DNA of 64,000 nucleotides, from positions 62,001-126,000 of the forward strand of contig NZ_SRSO01000011.1 in NCBI RefSeq assembly GCF_004791695.1. The letters are read 5' to 3'. Both the position numbers and the translations under genes were made by a program. The DNA comes from Flavivirga rizhaonensis (GTDB taxonomy: Bacteria; Bacteroidota; Bacteroidia; Flavobacteriales; Flavobacteriaceae). Below the pieces are notes generated by a model, which saw nothing but the letters and a program-made list of their open reading frames with translations, was not told the origin of the DNA and searched no databases. Of this stretch, positions 35,556 to 44,647 are shown in pieces (within the stretch, counting starts at the first letter, position 1; every line of letters starts with the position of its first letter).

Positions 35556-36194
35556 TTAAAACGAGTTCTGTAAAATTTTAATATCTTCAATAATACGATT
35601 GATATCTTCAATACTTGTACCATCATAGATGCCTCTAATTTGCTTTTTCTTGTCGACTAATATAAAGTTTGGTGTATGTATAAAGTCTTGGAGTCCTCCA
35701 TCTCCTTGTTCTACAACTGCAAAATAACTTTTTCTGGCTAATTCATAAATATGTTTTTTATCGCCTGTAGTGACATGCCATTTGGAATCTATAACCCCTT
35801 TATTGGTTGCATACTCTCTTAAAACTGGCACATTGTCTATGTCTGGTGTGACTGATAAAGAGAGAAACAGAACATCTTCATTATTTAAGAATTCTTGTTG
35901 GAGCATTGCCATATTATTTGTCATAATAGGGCAAATAGTTCCGCATTTAGTGAAAAAAAAATCGGCGACATAAATTTTATCCTGATAATCAACTTGAGTA
36001 ATGGTCTTTCCATTCTGGTTAATCAAACTAAAATCTGTTACCGTATGATTTTTAGTTGTATTCTGTAGACTTTTGTCAACTAATTCCGGATTGAAATTTG
36101 AAGGATTATAAATGGGTAAAACTCCTTTTGTTATGTTGTTACATGAAACAATTAACATAATAAAGAAAAGGTGTCTTAAAAATTTTAATGGCAT
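35556..36194 (-). CDS. SCO1/SenC family copper-binding thioredoxin-like lipoprotein
   Basis: A 212-residue lipoprotein (lipobox LIVSC) with a thioredoxin fold. The copper ligands of the family are visible as Cys-x3-Cys in FFTKCGTICPIM and His in DFIHTPNFILVDKKK. SCO proteins deliver copper to the CuA site of cytochrome c oxidase or act in periplasmic redox control. It is 3 bases from the TPR lipoprotein gene, so the two are probably cotranscribed. In flavobacteria SCO genes are often single, so the operon partner is of interest. Confidence 0.9.
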   Translation of the reverse strand: MPLKFLRHLFFIMLIVSCNNITKGVLPIYNPSNFNPELVDKSLQNTTKNHTVTDFSLINQNGKTITQVDYQDKIYVADFFFTKCGTICPIMTNNMAMLQQEFLNNEDVLFLSLSVTPDIDNVPVLREYATNKGVIDSKWHVTTGDKKHIYELARKSYFAVVEQGDGGLQDFIHTPNFILVDKKKQIRGIYDGTSIEDINRIIEDIKILQNSF

Positions 36195-36197
36195 ATT

Positions 36198-37889
36198 TTA
36201 AATCACTTCATTTTTCTTAATAAATACTTTTGCTTCATCAATCTCAGGTCTCTTGCTATCATTATTTCCTGTTAATGCTAAGAGTTGATTGAAATAGACA
36301 GCTGCTTGATTTAGGTTTCCAGATTGTTTAGCAGCAATAGCTGCACCGTAAATGCCATTAAACCTATTGGGATGTGTTTTTAAATTATCTTCATAAGCCA
36401 CTAATGCTTCTTTTGGTTTTTTTAATTCTAAAAGCATGTCTCCTAATAATTCTATAGCTGGGAGTACATCTCCTGGAGTAATAGGGTGTTTGCTTGTTTG
36501 TCTTTCTATATCAACAGCTTTTTGCATTAATGTGAGTCCTTTTTCCTTATAACCATTTCTAAAATTCATCCAGGCTTGAGACGTTTTAATTTGAATTTCA
36601 ACCTGCTTGATTTGAATAGATTTTGTACGATCGTTTTGGGCTACTAAATTCTGATGAAGTTGTTTCAAAACTTCAATTTCTTGTTTGCTTTTTTCAAAGT
36701 CTTTTATTTGTGATGCTCCCATGGCTCTTGCAAAATGGTGTATGGCAGCCTGCCAAGGAAATTGTTTCCAATCTAAATCTATTTTTTGTAATTCTAAATT
36801 TGCAGCCTGCTCCCAATTTCTATTTTCCAGAGCTAGTCTTGCAGGTATTGCTGCTAATGGATAAATTGCTGCTATTACATTGGTAGGGTAGAAGGCTTTT
36901 AGAGTTTTTATTTGATCATATTGTTTTTCTGCATTTAAATTGTCTCCTTGTTGAAGGTAGGCATACACTAAATAATCGGTTGCATGTAATTCTTCAAAAT
37001 ATGAGCCATCTAATGCAGCAGATTCTGTAAAACACCTGGAACTTTCAGCAGATAATAAGTTAGACTGAATAGATTCTTCCCAGATACCCAATCTTGTAAA
37101 AATATGAGAAGGCATGTGTTGTGCATGAGACGAAGAAGGTGCTATTTTAGCATAGCGTCTGGCAGTTTCTAAACCTTTATGAGCCAAAACAGGATTATCG
37201 TAATTATGAATAATATAATGGGCAATACCTGGATGATTAGGATTTGTATTAAATAGAGATTCTAGAATTTTCCCTGCTTTTCTTTCATTTTTATAATCTT
37301 TTCCAACCCTATCTCTGGTAGAATATAATGCTAAGGAGTAGAATATAGCAGCTTCTACATCATCAGGATATTTTGTGTGTATTGCTTCCATTTTTGATTC
37401 AAACCTTTTAGCTCTTGTTTTATGATCTACTCTTTCCCAATTAATGTAAAAAGCATCAATGGCATTTATGTAATCCTTTTGTTTTTCATCCATTGATAAT
37501 TTTTTTGCCGCGTTTAATATTTTCGACCCCTTGATTAGCTCTTTTTCTGAAGGAGGAAACCAGGCAGCATGGTATATGCTCATAGCAACGCCCCAATAAG
37601 CCATAGGACAATTCGGATCTGCATCAAGTACTTTTACAAATGCTTTTTCGGCTTCTGAATATTGAAAAGAGTGCAACAAAGCAATGGCTAAGTCAAAGGT
37701 TTCTCTTGTTTCGTAATTGCAAGCCAATGAAAATTTTAGTTCTCCAAACTGTCCATCACCACATAGAAGTAATTCGCCTCTTAAAAAATCTATAGAGGCT
37801 AATTCTGGGTTAGGCTTAGGTGATTTGTTCTTGCAACTAGAAAATAACAATAGCCCCAAAACTAAGGCAATGAGTTTTAATGAATTCAT
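36198..37889 (-). CDS. TPR-repeat lipoprotein
   Basis: Starting at the ATG at 37889, which begins a lipoprotein signal (MNSLKLIALVLGLLLFSSC), the mature protein has about 540 residues; the open frame extends 25 codons further upstream without a signal-like sequence. At least six TPR-type helical pairs can be read, for example HSFQYSEAEKAFVKVLDADP near residue 60 and KTHPNRFNGIYGAAIAAKQS near the C-terminus. Conserved blocks such as PNCPMAYWGVAMSIYHAAWF and HIFTRLGIWEESIQSN are typical of a widespread family of unknown function. It probably lies at the periplasmic or outer-membrane surface and precedes the SCO gene. Confidence 0.82.
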   Translation of the reverse strand: MNSLKLIALVLGLLLFSSCKNKSPKPNPELASIDFLRGELLLCGDGQFGELKFSLACNYETRETFDLAIALLHSFQYSEAEKAFVKVLDADPNCPMAYWGVAMSIYHAAWFPPSEKELIKGSKILNAAKKLSMDEKQKDYINAIDAFYINWERVDHKTRAKRFESKMEAIHTKYPDDVEAAIFYSLALYSTRDRVGKDYKNERKAGKILESLFNTNPNHPGIAHYIIHNYDNPVLAHKGLETARRYAKIAPSSSHAQHMPSHIFTRLGIWEESIQSNLLSAESSRCFTESAALDGSYFEELHATDYLVYAYLQQGDNLNAEKQYDQIKTLKAFYPTNVIAAIYPLAAIPARLALENRNWEQAANLELQKIDLDWKQFPWQAAIHHFARAMGASQIKDFEKSKQEIEVLKQLHQNLVAQNDRTKSIQIKQVEIQIKTSQAWMNFRNGYKEKGLTLMQKAVDIERQTSKHPITPGDVLPAIELLGDMLLELKKPKEALVAYEDNLKTHPNRFNGIYGAAIAAKQSGNLNQAAVYFNQLLALTGNNDSKRPEIDEAKVFIKKNEVI

Positions 37890-38006
37890 TAGAATATATT
37901 TTAAAATTATATATTGAAAATGATTGATAAATTGGGAGAGAAGTGCTAAAAACTTTATTTTCAATAAAGTAAAGGTACTTAAATTTGAATGGAAATAGAT
38001 ATTTAT

Positions 38007-38810
38007 CTATTTTTTTACTCTAAAACTCCCCGTTTTACTATCAAAAACAATCAAATCTTTGGGAAACAAATCATTAAAGGTTCCTTTTTCTATAAGGTTA
38101 CATGGCTGATCTGTAATAACCGAATCCTTAGTCATTACAATTAAAGTATCACATAATTGAATCGCTAAATCTATTTCATGAGAAGAAAATAGAATGGTTT
38201 TATTGGTGTCTTTAGCTAGTTTTTGAAGTAATTTCAAAATATAGGCTTTGTGGTACATATCTAAATGTGTGGTAGGTTCATCTAGTATAATCAAGTCGGT
38301 ATCTTGTGCTAAAGCACGAGCGATCATAACTTTTTGTAGTTGTCCATCACTAAGTTCGTAACATTTTTTATGTTTTAAATCTTCAATATTAGTTTGAAGT
38401 AAGCATTGATTTATGATTTGATAATCAGCTTCATTTAAATTTCCAACCCAATTGGTATAGGGTTGACGACCTAAAGCCACTAATTCAAAAACGGTGAGGT
38501 TTTTTGACCCCAAAGATTCTGTAAGGACTAAACTTAGTACTTTCGCTAAATTAATATTTGAATAGTTTTCTAAATCCGTATTATTAATGGTGATACCACC
38601 ACTTAGTTTTTGCTGAACGTTAGTAAGTGTTCGTAGCAATGTAGATTTACCAATACCATTTGCTCCAATAAGCCCTACAAGCTCTCCTTTGTGTAATTCA
38701 ATGTTTATATTGGAAGCAATAATTGATTTTTCTTTTTTAGAACTATAACCAATAGTTAAATCTTGAGTCTTTAAAACGATATGTGACTTGTTTTTTGTCA
38801 TAAATTCCAA
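38007..38810 (-). CDS. btuD: Vitamin B12/metallophore ABC importer ATPase (BtuD-like)
   Basis: A 267-residue ABC ATPase of the FepC/BtuD group. Walker A is GANGIGKSTL (about 52-61), the signature LSDGQLQKVMIARAL, Walker B LIILDEPTTHLD, and the H-loop SSHEIDLA. It powers import through BtuC. Order btuF-btuC-btuD on one strand and nearness to cob genes and a B12 riboswitch identify the ligand as corrinoid with fair confidence, though the family alone cannot separate B12 from iron chelates. Confidence 0.85.
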   Translation of the reverse strand: MEFMTKNKSHIVLKTQDLTIGYSSKKEKSIIASNINIELHKGELVGLIGANGIGKSTLLRTLTNVQQKLSGGITINNTDLENYSNINLAKVLSLVLTESLGSKNLTVFELVALGRQPYTNWVGNLNEADYQIINQCLLQTNIEDLKHKKCYELSDGQLQKVMIARALAQDTDLIILDEPTTHLDMYHKAYILKLLQKLAKDTNKTILFSSHEIDLAIQLCDTLIVMTKDSVITDQPCNLIEKGTFNDLFPKDLIVFDSKTGSFRVKK

Positions 38811-38881
38811 TAGGAAAACTTCAAATTCTAAATAATTGTAGTATTAGTCTTTTGTCTTACGTCTTTCATCTTTTGTCTATT

Positions 38882-39913
38882 TCAAAACACCATTTTTCGT
38901 TTTCTAACCAATAACCAAATAATTACAGGAGCTCCAATTAAAGACGTCATGGCGTTAATTGGTAAAGTAAGATCGCTTGATGGTAATTGAGCAATACTAT
39001 CACAAATAAGCATCACAATGGCACCAAATAAAAAAACTGCGGGTAATAATATTTTATGATTTGACGTATTAAAAACTTGTCGTGTCATGTGCGGAATGGC
39101 TAAGCCAATAAATACAATAGGACCAGCAAAAGCAGTAATAGTCCCTGCTAATAGACTGGTTGCAATAATTATTAATAGACGGCTTTTTTTTAGATTTAGT
39201 CCTAAGCTTTTTGCATAATTTTCTCCCAATAATAGTGTGTTTAATGCTTTTATAGAGGTTAAACTTATTATAATACCTAAGGCATAAATTATAAAGAAAA
39301 TAAATAACTCATCCCATCTGAGATTCCCAATACTACCAAGTCCCCAAAATATATATTGTTTTAATTCTTCAGCAGAACTGAAATAAGAGAGCACATTAAC
39401 CGTTGCAGAGGTAATACTCGCGAACATTAAGCCAATAATTAATATCGCCATGGTATCTCTAATCTTATTAGATATTATGAGAACAAATAGCAGTACAATA
39501 AAACTACCTAAACTGGCAGCAATTACAATACTCCATTTAGAAACAAATATGCCAGCAAATGCACCACCAAAAAGAGATGCTCCCATAATAACTAAAGCAA
39601 CTCCTAAACTAGAACCAGATGTGATTCCTAGAACAAAAGGACCAGCGAGTGGGTTTCTAAATAGTGTTTGCATGAGCAACCCAGAAACTCCTAAACCAGA
39701 CCCTACAATGATGGCTGTAAAAGCTTTTGGTAATCTGTATTCGTGAATTATATGTTGCCAGGATTCATTCTCTGTGGGATTTCCAATTAAACCATTAAAA
39801 ACATCTTGAAAAGGAATAAAAACGGAGCCTAAACTAATGTTTGCACAAAAACATAGAAGAAGTACTAAGGTTAATACTATAAAAGGTAGTTTATATGTTT
39901 TCGTATCTGGCAA
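38882..39913 (-). CDS. btuC: FecCD/BtuC-type ABC permease
   Basis: A 343-residue inner-membrane permease of the FecCD family with about ten helices. Typical motifs are YRLPKAFTAIIVGSGLGVSG (about 49-68), LLMQTLFRNPLAGPFVLGIT, and GPIVFIGLAIPHMTRQVF near the C-terminus. It forms the channel dimer for the ATPase at 38007. Its ATG directly follows the btuF stop with no gap. Corrinoid import is inferred from the neighbourhood. Confidence 0.88.
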   Translation of the reverse strand: MPDTKTYKLPFIVLTLVLLLCFCANISLGSVFIPFQDVFNGLIGNPTENESWQHIIHEYRLPKAFTAIIVGSGLGVSGLLMQTLFRNPLAGPFVLGITSGSSLGVALVIMGASLFGGAFAGIFVSKWSIVIAASLGSFIVLLFVLIISNKIRDTMAILIIGLMFASITSATVNVLSYFSSAEELKQYIFWGLGSIGNLRWDELFIFFIIYALGIIISLTSIKALNTLLLGENYAKSLGLNLKKSRLLIIIATSLLAGTITAFAGPIVFIGLAIPHMTRQVFNTSNHKILLPAVFLFGAIVMLICDSIAQLPSSDLTLPINAMTSLIGAPVIIWLLVRKRKMVF

Positions 39914-41056
39914 CTATTCTAAACGTTTAAAAAAGAAAAGTTCATAATCATTTAATAATTTGGGGTGAGCAATTTTTATAAGATCTTTTAAAATTAAATC
40001 AGGTCGTAAAGTTCCCAACTCGTAATAAAGCAAGCCGTCTTTTGCTCCCTTTCTTTTTGTATAAGTGTATATTTGGTTATTTTTATATGCATTAAAAAAC
40101 GCATACCCTTTATGTCCGTCTAACATATCTTCTTTTGCATCAAAGTTACCAGCACCTATCCAAAATTCTGCATTTTGAGCTTTCTCTAATACATTTTCAA
40201 AATTCAATTGTAAACTTCCATTGTTATCATTTTCTTTCCAAAGATAATCGGTATTGGCATCTTCTAAATATTTTGCAATAAAACTTTTACCACCAGGAAT
40301 ACTCCATACATCTTTAAAAGTAGAACCAGACATCACCGTTGGTTTTCTAGTTATAGTTTTAGCTATTTCTTTTGCTTTTAAATAATTGCTTTCTATATTT
40401 TTAAAAATGGAATCAGCTTCTTTTCCTTTGTTATAAAATGCAGCTACGAATTTTATCCATTCTGCTCTCCCTAAAGGATGTTGTTCTGTCCAGGCACCAT
40501 CAAGGACAACTGGAACACCCAATTGTTCTATTTGATCTAATTTTTTGTTAACCCCATTAACCGAAAAACCGAGTACCATGTCTGGGTTTAATTCTAAAAG
40601 TAATTCAATGTTGATTTCTAAATCGTTACCTAATTCCTTAATGTCTCCGCTATCTACCCGTTCTCTAACTTTTTCAGAACAAATGTATTTTGTATTAGGA
40701 AAACCAATTAAACTATTATCTACTCCTAAGTATTCTAAAGTTGGTATATTGGTTGTTGAAACAGCTACAAGAGTGTTAATGGGTATTTCTATTATTTTAG
40801 TACCTATTTCATGATTTGGAGGCGTTGTACCTTTATTTACTAATAAATAAGTAAAGGTTTCATTGCTATTAGGCCATGCAGAATTAACAATTACTTTTTT
40901 GTAATTTTTATAATTAGTAATAGAAAAACCTTTTGCGTAACTAATATTTTTTTTGGTTCCTTCTGGTTTATTTATAGAAATTGCTGCTTGTTGTTTTTCT
41001 TCTTTACAGGATGTAAGAAGTACAGAGCATGTTATAAAAAGAATTAAAAAACGCAT
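39914..41056 (-). CDS. btuF: Periplasmic corrinoid-binding lipoprotein (BtuF-like)
   Basis: A 380-residue lipoprotein (lipobox LLTSC, Cys17) of the class III substrate-binding proteins. YKKVIVNSAWP near residue 54, STTNIPTLEYLGVDNSLIGF near 103 and LLELNPDMVLGFSVNG near 153 match the two-lobe fold of BtuF/FhuD-like proteins; the WSIPGGKSFIAKYLEDAN segment is in the second lobe. It passes ligand to BtuC. First of three adjacent genes, it is preceded by a 220-base gap holding a palindromic repeat but no riboswitch. Specificity for B12 is inferred from neighbours. Confidence 0.85.
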   Translation of the reverse strand: MRFLILFITCSVLLTSCKEEKQQAAISINKPEGTKKNISYAKGFSITNYKNYKKVIVNSAWPNSNETFTYLLVNKGTTPPNHEIGTKIIEIPINTLVAVSTTNIPTLEYLGVDNSLIGFPNTKYICSEKVRERVDSGDIKELGNDLEINIELLLELNPDMVLGFSVNGVNKKLDQIEQLGVPVVLDGAWTEQHPLGRAEWIKFVAAFYNKGKEADSIFKNIESNYLKAKEIAKTITRKPTVMSGSTFKDVWSIPGGKSFIAKYLEDANTDYLWKENDNNGSLQLNFENVLEKAQNAEFWIGAGNFDAKEDMLDGHKGYAFFNAYKNNQIYTYTKRKGAKDGLLYYELGTLRPDLILKDLIKIAHPKLLNDYELFFFKRLE

Positions 41057-41200
41057 GGAATAGTAATTAAGGTCTAAAGGTCTTTATTTTTTTTGTAAAA
41101 CTATAGCCTTATAGTAATTAAACCTATTTTTGATGCTTTAAAATTAATTAAGGATCATTTCTCACCTGTAATTTTTATTTTAAAAACTACAAATTTTGAA

Positions 41201-41234
41201 CTTTGTCATTCCTGCCTTCGTAGGAATGACAAAG
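41201..41234. repeat. REP-like hairpin between cobC and btuF
   Basis: Perfect 13-bp stem CTTTGTCATTCCT/AGGAATGACAAAG with loop GCCTTCGT. GTCATTCCTGCCTTCGTAGG is a sequence type found between genes in many bacterial genomes. It lies in the btuF leader and may also end transcription from the cob genes. The rest of the gap (41057-41277) shows no riboswitch or gene. Confidence 0.7.
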
Positions 41235-41277
41235 TATTAACAATATTAGTAAATAAAATAAATTACTTAAATCGAAT

Positions 41278-41844
41278 TTATGTTAGTTCTACTTTAGAAA
41301 GAAGATTCCATGAGTCACCTTCTTTTCTGAGATGAAAAACATCACCATATTGAATTTTAATATTAAAAGATTTTTCTAAAGGAATATTTAAAATAGATGA
41401 AAGAAAGGTTCTTATTGGACCAGCGTGGCTGACTATTATCAAATCTTTCTCATCATGTGATTTTATAAAGTCTTCAAAGAAAGCATTTACTCTTGATGCC
41501 AACTCAACATAAGATTCTCCATTAGGAACTCTAACATTTACAAAGTCTTTCATCCATGGATTTAATGTTTCTTCAGAAATATTATTCCATGCTTTCATTT
41601 CCCAATCTCCAAAATCAAGTTCTTTTAAACGATCATCTAAAAGAACATGAGGTTCTAGATGATTTGCTAATAATACACATCGTTTTAATGGACTACTTTT
41701 TATATGATAGGTACCATCAGGAATTTGTTGTTTGACCGTTTTAAATTCTTTAGGAAAGGTGCCTGCTAAGTCTAAATCGGTTTGTCCATAACAAATTCCT
41801 TTTTCAATGTCCGGTGTTGTATGTCTGATTATATAAATTTCCAT
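41278..41844 (-). CDS. cobC: Alpha-ribazole phosphatase, histidine phosphatase family
   Basis: A 188-residue histidine phosphatase: IIRHTTPDIEKGICYGQTDL at the N-terminus carries the catalytic RH pair and the alpha-ribazole phosphatase-type GICYGQTDL continuation; LKELDFGDWEMKAWNN and VSHAGPIRTFL supply the second half of the active site. It removes phosphate from alpha-ribazole 5'-phosphate (or the cobalamin 5'-phosphate) at the end of nucleotide-loop assembly. Its start overlaps the end of cobS by 16 bases. Confidence 0.93.
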   Translation of the reverse strand: MEIYIIRHTTPDIEKGICYGQTDLDLAGTFPKEFKTVKQQIPDGTYHIKSSPLKRCVLLANHLEPHVLLDDRLKELDFGDWEMKAWNNISEETLNPWMKDFVNVRVPNGESYVELASRVNAFFEDFIKSHDEKDLIIVSHAGPIRTFLSSILNIPLEKSFNIKIQYGDVFHLRKEGDSWNLLSKVELT

Positions 41845-42590
41845 AAGGTTATGACACTTAAATAAAACACAACTTCACATAGTTGTTGAACAGCTCCTGC
41901 GCAATCTCCTGTTTGTCCACCCAACCACTTCTTAAATTTACGACCTAGATAGGCTTTGGCTAAATAACATGGAATAATGGCTATAAAAATTAAAGGTTTA
42001 TTAAAAAATAATAAAGGAGCTAATCCAAAAACTGAACTAATAAGAAGCATATTTATAGTAATACTTTTAGCGGCAGGTTTTGCTTTACTATCATCAGTAT
42101 CTCGAACATAAGGGTGTGTGTAAATTAATGAAGTTGCTATAAACCTACTTAAGCTATGCCCAGCAATGATGGTTATTGGAATAAAATGAAGAGAAACCTC
42201 CCTTAGTATTGAGAATTTAATAGCAAGTATTAAAATTAACCCAGAGACACCATAAGTTCCTAAACGAGAATCCTTCATGATAAGGAGAATTTTTTCCTTG
42301 GTCCATCCTCCTCCAAAACCGTCACAAACATCTGCAAAACCGTCTTCATGAAATGCCCCTGTTGTGTATATGGTCGCAACCATGCTAAGTAAAAGGGCAA
42401 TTTCTGTAGAAAAAATAAACGAAAATCCATAAAAAACCAAAGCGCCTATGCTACCAACAATTATACCAACTAACGAAAAGTATTTAGCACTTTTAGAAAG
42501 GTATTCGGGATTATGATCGACCCATTTTGGGCAAGGTATCCTTGTGAAGAACATGATGGCCGTTAAGAAAATTTGAAGTTCTTTTTTCAT
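41829..42590 (-). CDS. cobS: Adenosylcobinamide-GDP ribazoletransferase (cobalamin synthase)
   Basis: A 253-residue polytopic membrane enzyme joining adenosylcobinamide-GDP and alpha-ribazole (phosphate) to give adenosylcobalamin. The conserved acidic motif AFHEDGFADVCDGFGGGWTK (about 79-98) and MKDSRLGTYGVSGL are clear, as is the C-terminal GGQTGDCAGAVQQLCE motif. Hydrophobic helices alternate throughout. It overlaps cobC and is separated from cobT by 149 bases that contain a decayed copy of its own N-terminal region. Confidence 0.95.
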   Translation of the reverse strand: MKKELQIFLTAIMFFTRIPCPKWVDHNPEYLSKSAKYFSLVGIIVGSIGALVFYGFSFIFSTEIALLLSMVATIYTTGAFHEDGFADVCDGFGGGWTKEKILLIMKDSRLGTYGVSGLILILAIKFSILREVSLHFIPITIIAGHSLSRFIATSLIYTHPYVRDTDDSKAKPAAKSITINMLLISSVFGLAPLLFFNKPLIFIAIIPCYLAKAYLGRKFKKWLGGQTGDCAGAVQQLCEVVFYLSVITLWKFI

Positions 42591-42657
42591 TTGTTTGTGT
42601 TTGTTGGTCTTAAATATACTTAAGACTATTGATGTTGATGTATTTTACTCTGCGTTG

Positions 42658-42714
42658 TCTAAAAACTTTTGACACGAATTCAGTATTATGATCGAACCAT
42701 TTTATGGCCAAGTA
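42658..42714 (-). pseudogene. Decayed fragment of a cobS N-terminus
   Basis: On the minus strand this stretch reads IKWFDHNTEFVSKVF in one frame, matching PKWVDHNPEYLSKSAKYF of intact CobS (residues about 21-38): K, W, D, H, N, E, S and K coincide in register. The DNA agrees too (ATTATGATCGAACCATTTT here, ATTATGATCGACCCATTTT in cobS). It lies 68 bases upstream of the intact cobS start, in the same orientation, so it looks like a relic of a duplication or of a second cobS copy that was deleted. Confidence 0.7.
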
Positions 42715-42739
42715 TTTCACTAAGAGTACTTTCAATCTA

Positions 42740-43792
42740 CTAAACCAAAGGATCTTTAGTTTCTCCGCTTACACCAGCATCATCAAAACTAGCCATATCA
42801 TTTAAAAAATTCACTGATGCTATTAATAATGGTATTGCTAATGCGGCACCCGTACCTTCACCTAACCTTAAACCTAAAGATAATAGGGGTTTTGCATTTA
42901 AAAAATCTAACATTTTTACATGCCCTTTTTCATTTGAGTTATGAGCAAATACACAATAGTCTAAAACATTTTTATCTATAGCTTGCGCAGCTAGTACGGC
43001 AGCAGTTACTATAAATCCGTCAATGACTATAATCATTTTTAGTTCTGATGCCTTTAAAATAGCACCGCAAAGCATGGCTATTTCAAAACCTCCAAAAATG
43101 GAAAGTGCTTCGATGGCATTTTGAGGATTGTATTTTTTATAAACTTCAGACAAGATTTGTCGCTTCTTACTAATTTCTTCATTATTTAATCCAGTACCTG
43201 CACCCACACATTCTGTAATAGGTGTTTCTGTAAAATAAGCCATTAGTAATGCAGCAGATGATGTATTACTAATACCCATTTCTCCAAAACCAATGGTGTT
43301 TGTACCTTCACTTTTAAGTTTAGCAATAATATTACCACTTCGATTGAAAGCCTTTTCACATTGTTTTAATGTCATGGCAGGTTCTTCTTGGTAGTTTTTA
43401 GTACCAAAATCGATTTTAGCATTAATAATACCAAGAGTTTCTGGAAATGTATGATTTACTCCAGCATCAACTATTTTTAAGTTGAGATTATTGGTATTAC
43501 TAAAAATATTTATGGCAGCGCCACCATTAACAAAATTATAAACCATTTGAGCCGTTACTTCTTGTGGAAAAGGATTTACTTCCCCTTTGGTGGCAATACC
43601 ATGATCGCCTGCAAAAACAACGATAGTGGGGTTTGAAATTTTTGGATTTAATGTATCTTGAATGCATCCGATTTTTAAAGCTAAATCCTCCAAAAGCCCT
43701 AATGCCCCTAAAGGTTTCGTTTTAAGGTCAATTTTTTTTTGAAGCTCAAGTTTTAATTCAGAATTATTTATAGAAGACATATTGTGTATCAT
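42740..43792 (-). CDS. cobT: Nicotinate-nucleotide--dimethylbenzimidazole phosphoribosyltransferase
   Basis: A 350-residue enzyme making alpha-ribazole 5'-phosphate from nicotinate mononucleotide and a benzimidazole base. Visible motifs are KPLGALGLLEDLALKIG, VVFAGDHGIATKGEVNPFP, GFGEMGISNTSSAALLMAYF, GAGTGLNNEEISKK and LGLRLGEGTGAALAIPLL, whose Glu (in GEGTG) is the catalytic base of the family. Length is normal. Its start codon abuts the cobU stop (they share one base), so the two are coupled. It supplies the lower-ligand nucleotide to CobS. Confidence 0.95.
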   Translation of the reverse strand: MIHNMSSINNSELKLELQKKIDLKTKPLGALGLLEDLALKIGCIQDTLNPKISNPTIVVFAGDHGIATKGEVNPFPQEVTAQMVYNFVNGGAAINIFSNTNNLNLKIVDAGVNHTFPETLGIINAKIDFGTKNYQEEPAMTLKQCEKAFNRSGNIIAKLKSEGTNTIGFGEMGISNTSSAALLMAYFTETPITECVGAGTGLNNEEISKKRQILSEVYKKYNPQNAIEALSIFGGFEIAMLCGAILKASELKMIIVIDGFIVTAAVLAAQAIDKNVLDYCVFAHNSNEKGHVKMLDFLNAKPLLSLGLRLGEGTGAALAIPLLIASVNFLNDMASFDDAGVSGETKDPLV

Positions 43793-44301
43793 TATTTTAA
43801 AGTTAAAGGGATTCCAGATACCATCATAGTTGCTTTATCTGCATGTTTAGCAATGTGTTGATTCATCCAACCTTGAAGTTCTGTAAATTTTCTACCTATT
43901 TCTGTTTGTGCGTGTACACCCATACCTATTTCATTCGAAATAATAATGATTGTAGCATCTAAAGGGAGTAATTTGTCAAATTCAATCTTAGCTAGTTCTA
44001 AGCTTTTTTCGATATTATTTTTTGTGTCTACAAAGAAATTTGTGAGCCATAGTGTGACACAATCTATGACCACGACATCTTTCGGGGTTATCATTTTAGA
44101 AAGGATTTTTTCTTCTTCAACAGACACCCACCTTTCATCTCTATCTGCAATATGTCTATCAATTCGTTTTCTATGATCATCATCCCAAATTCGTGATGTA
44201 GCAATATATTTAGGTGTGTTTGAAAGAGATAGCGCTAAGTTTTGTGCATAACTACTTTTACCTGAGCGTTCGCCTCCTGTTATATAAAAAATCATATTCA
44301 A
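43792..44301 (-). CDS. cobU: Adenosylcobinamide kinase / adenosylcobinamide-phosphate guanylyltransferase
   Basis: A 169-residue bifunctional enzyme that phosphorylates adenosylcobinamide and transfers GMP to it. The P-loop is GGERSGKS (9-16), the guanylylation His lies in DDHRKRIDRHIADRDERW (about 41-58), and VVIDCVTLWLTNFF and ISNEIGMGVHAQTEIGRKF are the family's other blocks. It heads the minus-strand cob set and faces the B12 riboswitch-btuB unit across a 346-base divergent region. Confidence 0.95.
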   Translation of the reverse strand: MNMIFYITGGERSGKSSYAQNLALSLSNTPKYIATSRIWDDDHRKRIDRHIADRDERWVSVEEEKILSKMITPKDVVVIDCVTLWLTNFFVDTKNNIEKSLELAKIEFDKLLPLDATIIIISNEIGMGVHAQTEIGRKFTELQGWMNQHIAKHADKATMMVSGIPLTLK

Positions 44302-44383
44302 AAGAATTATTTAATGTTTGCAAAGATTAAATATTTTATATGAATAAAGTGAGAAGTGTACTCTTAATTCTAAAATGGATTAG

Positions 44384-44391
44384 TATATTTG
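44384..44391 (+). promoter_or_regulatory. -7 box for the riboswitch-btuB transcript
   Basis: TATATTTG matches the phylum's -7 consensus exactly and lies just before the start of the riboswitch. No good TTG -33 element is visible at the expected distance, so the promoter may be weak or assisted. Confidence 0.55.
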
Positions 44392-44394
44392 CAG

Positions 44395-44604
44395 CGAATT
44401 TTGGTTCTATTCAGTTTTAAATTGAATGGATTAAAAGGGAATCAGGTGCAATGATTATTCATTAATTCCTGGACTGTTCCCGCAACTGTAAGTTTATGCC
44501 GAATTTATTTCGGCACCTCAATGGAGGATGTTATTAACTTCAAAACCACTGGCTTTGCGCTGGGAAGGTGAAATAACATAAAAACAAGTCAGGAGACCTG
44601 CCAT
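44395..44604 (+). ncRNA. Cobalamin riboswitch
   Basis: All landmark blocks of the class are present in order: GGGAATCAGGTGCAA (44438-44451), CTGGACTGTTCCCGCAACTG (44469-44488, including the conserved CCCGCAACTGTAA), a variable hairpin GCCGAA/TTCGGC, CCACTGG (44546-44552), GCTGGGAAGG (about 44559-44568) and the B12 box AAGTCAGGAGACCTGCC (44586-44602). It ends 44 bases before the btuB start codon, so on binding adenosylcobalamin it would shut down translation or transcription of btuB and the following BtuG-like gene. Confidence 0.97.
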
Positions 44605-44647
44605 TTTCAAAACAAAATAAATTAAGCTTTCGGGATAAAAGTTAATT

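Noticed and set aside
41057..41277. Possible second cobalamin riboswitch in front of btuF
   Set aside because: None of the conserved blocks (GGTGC, CCCGCAACTG, the AGGAGACCTGCC box) occurs; only a REP-like hairpin is present.
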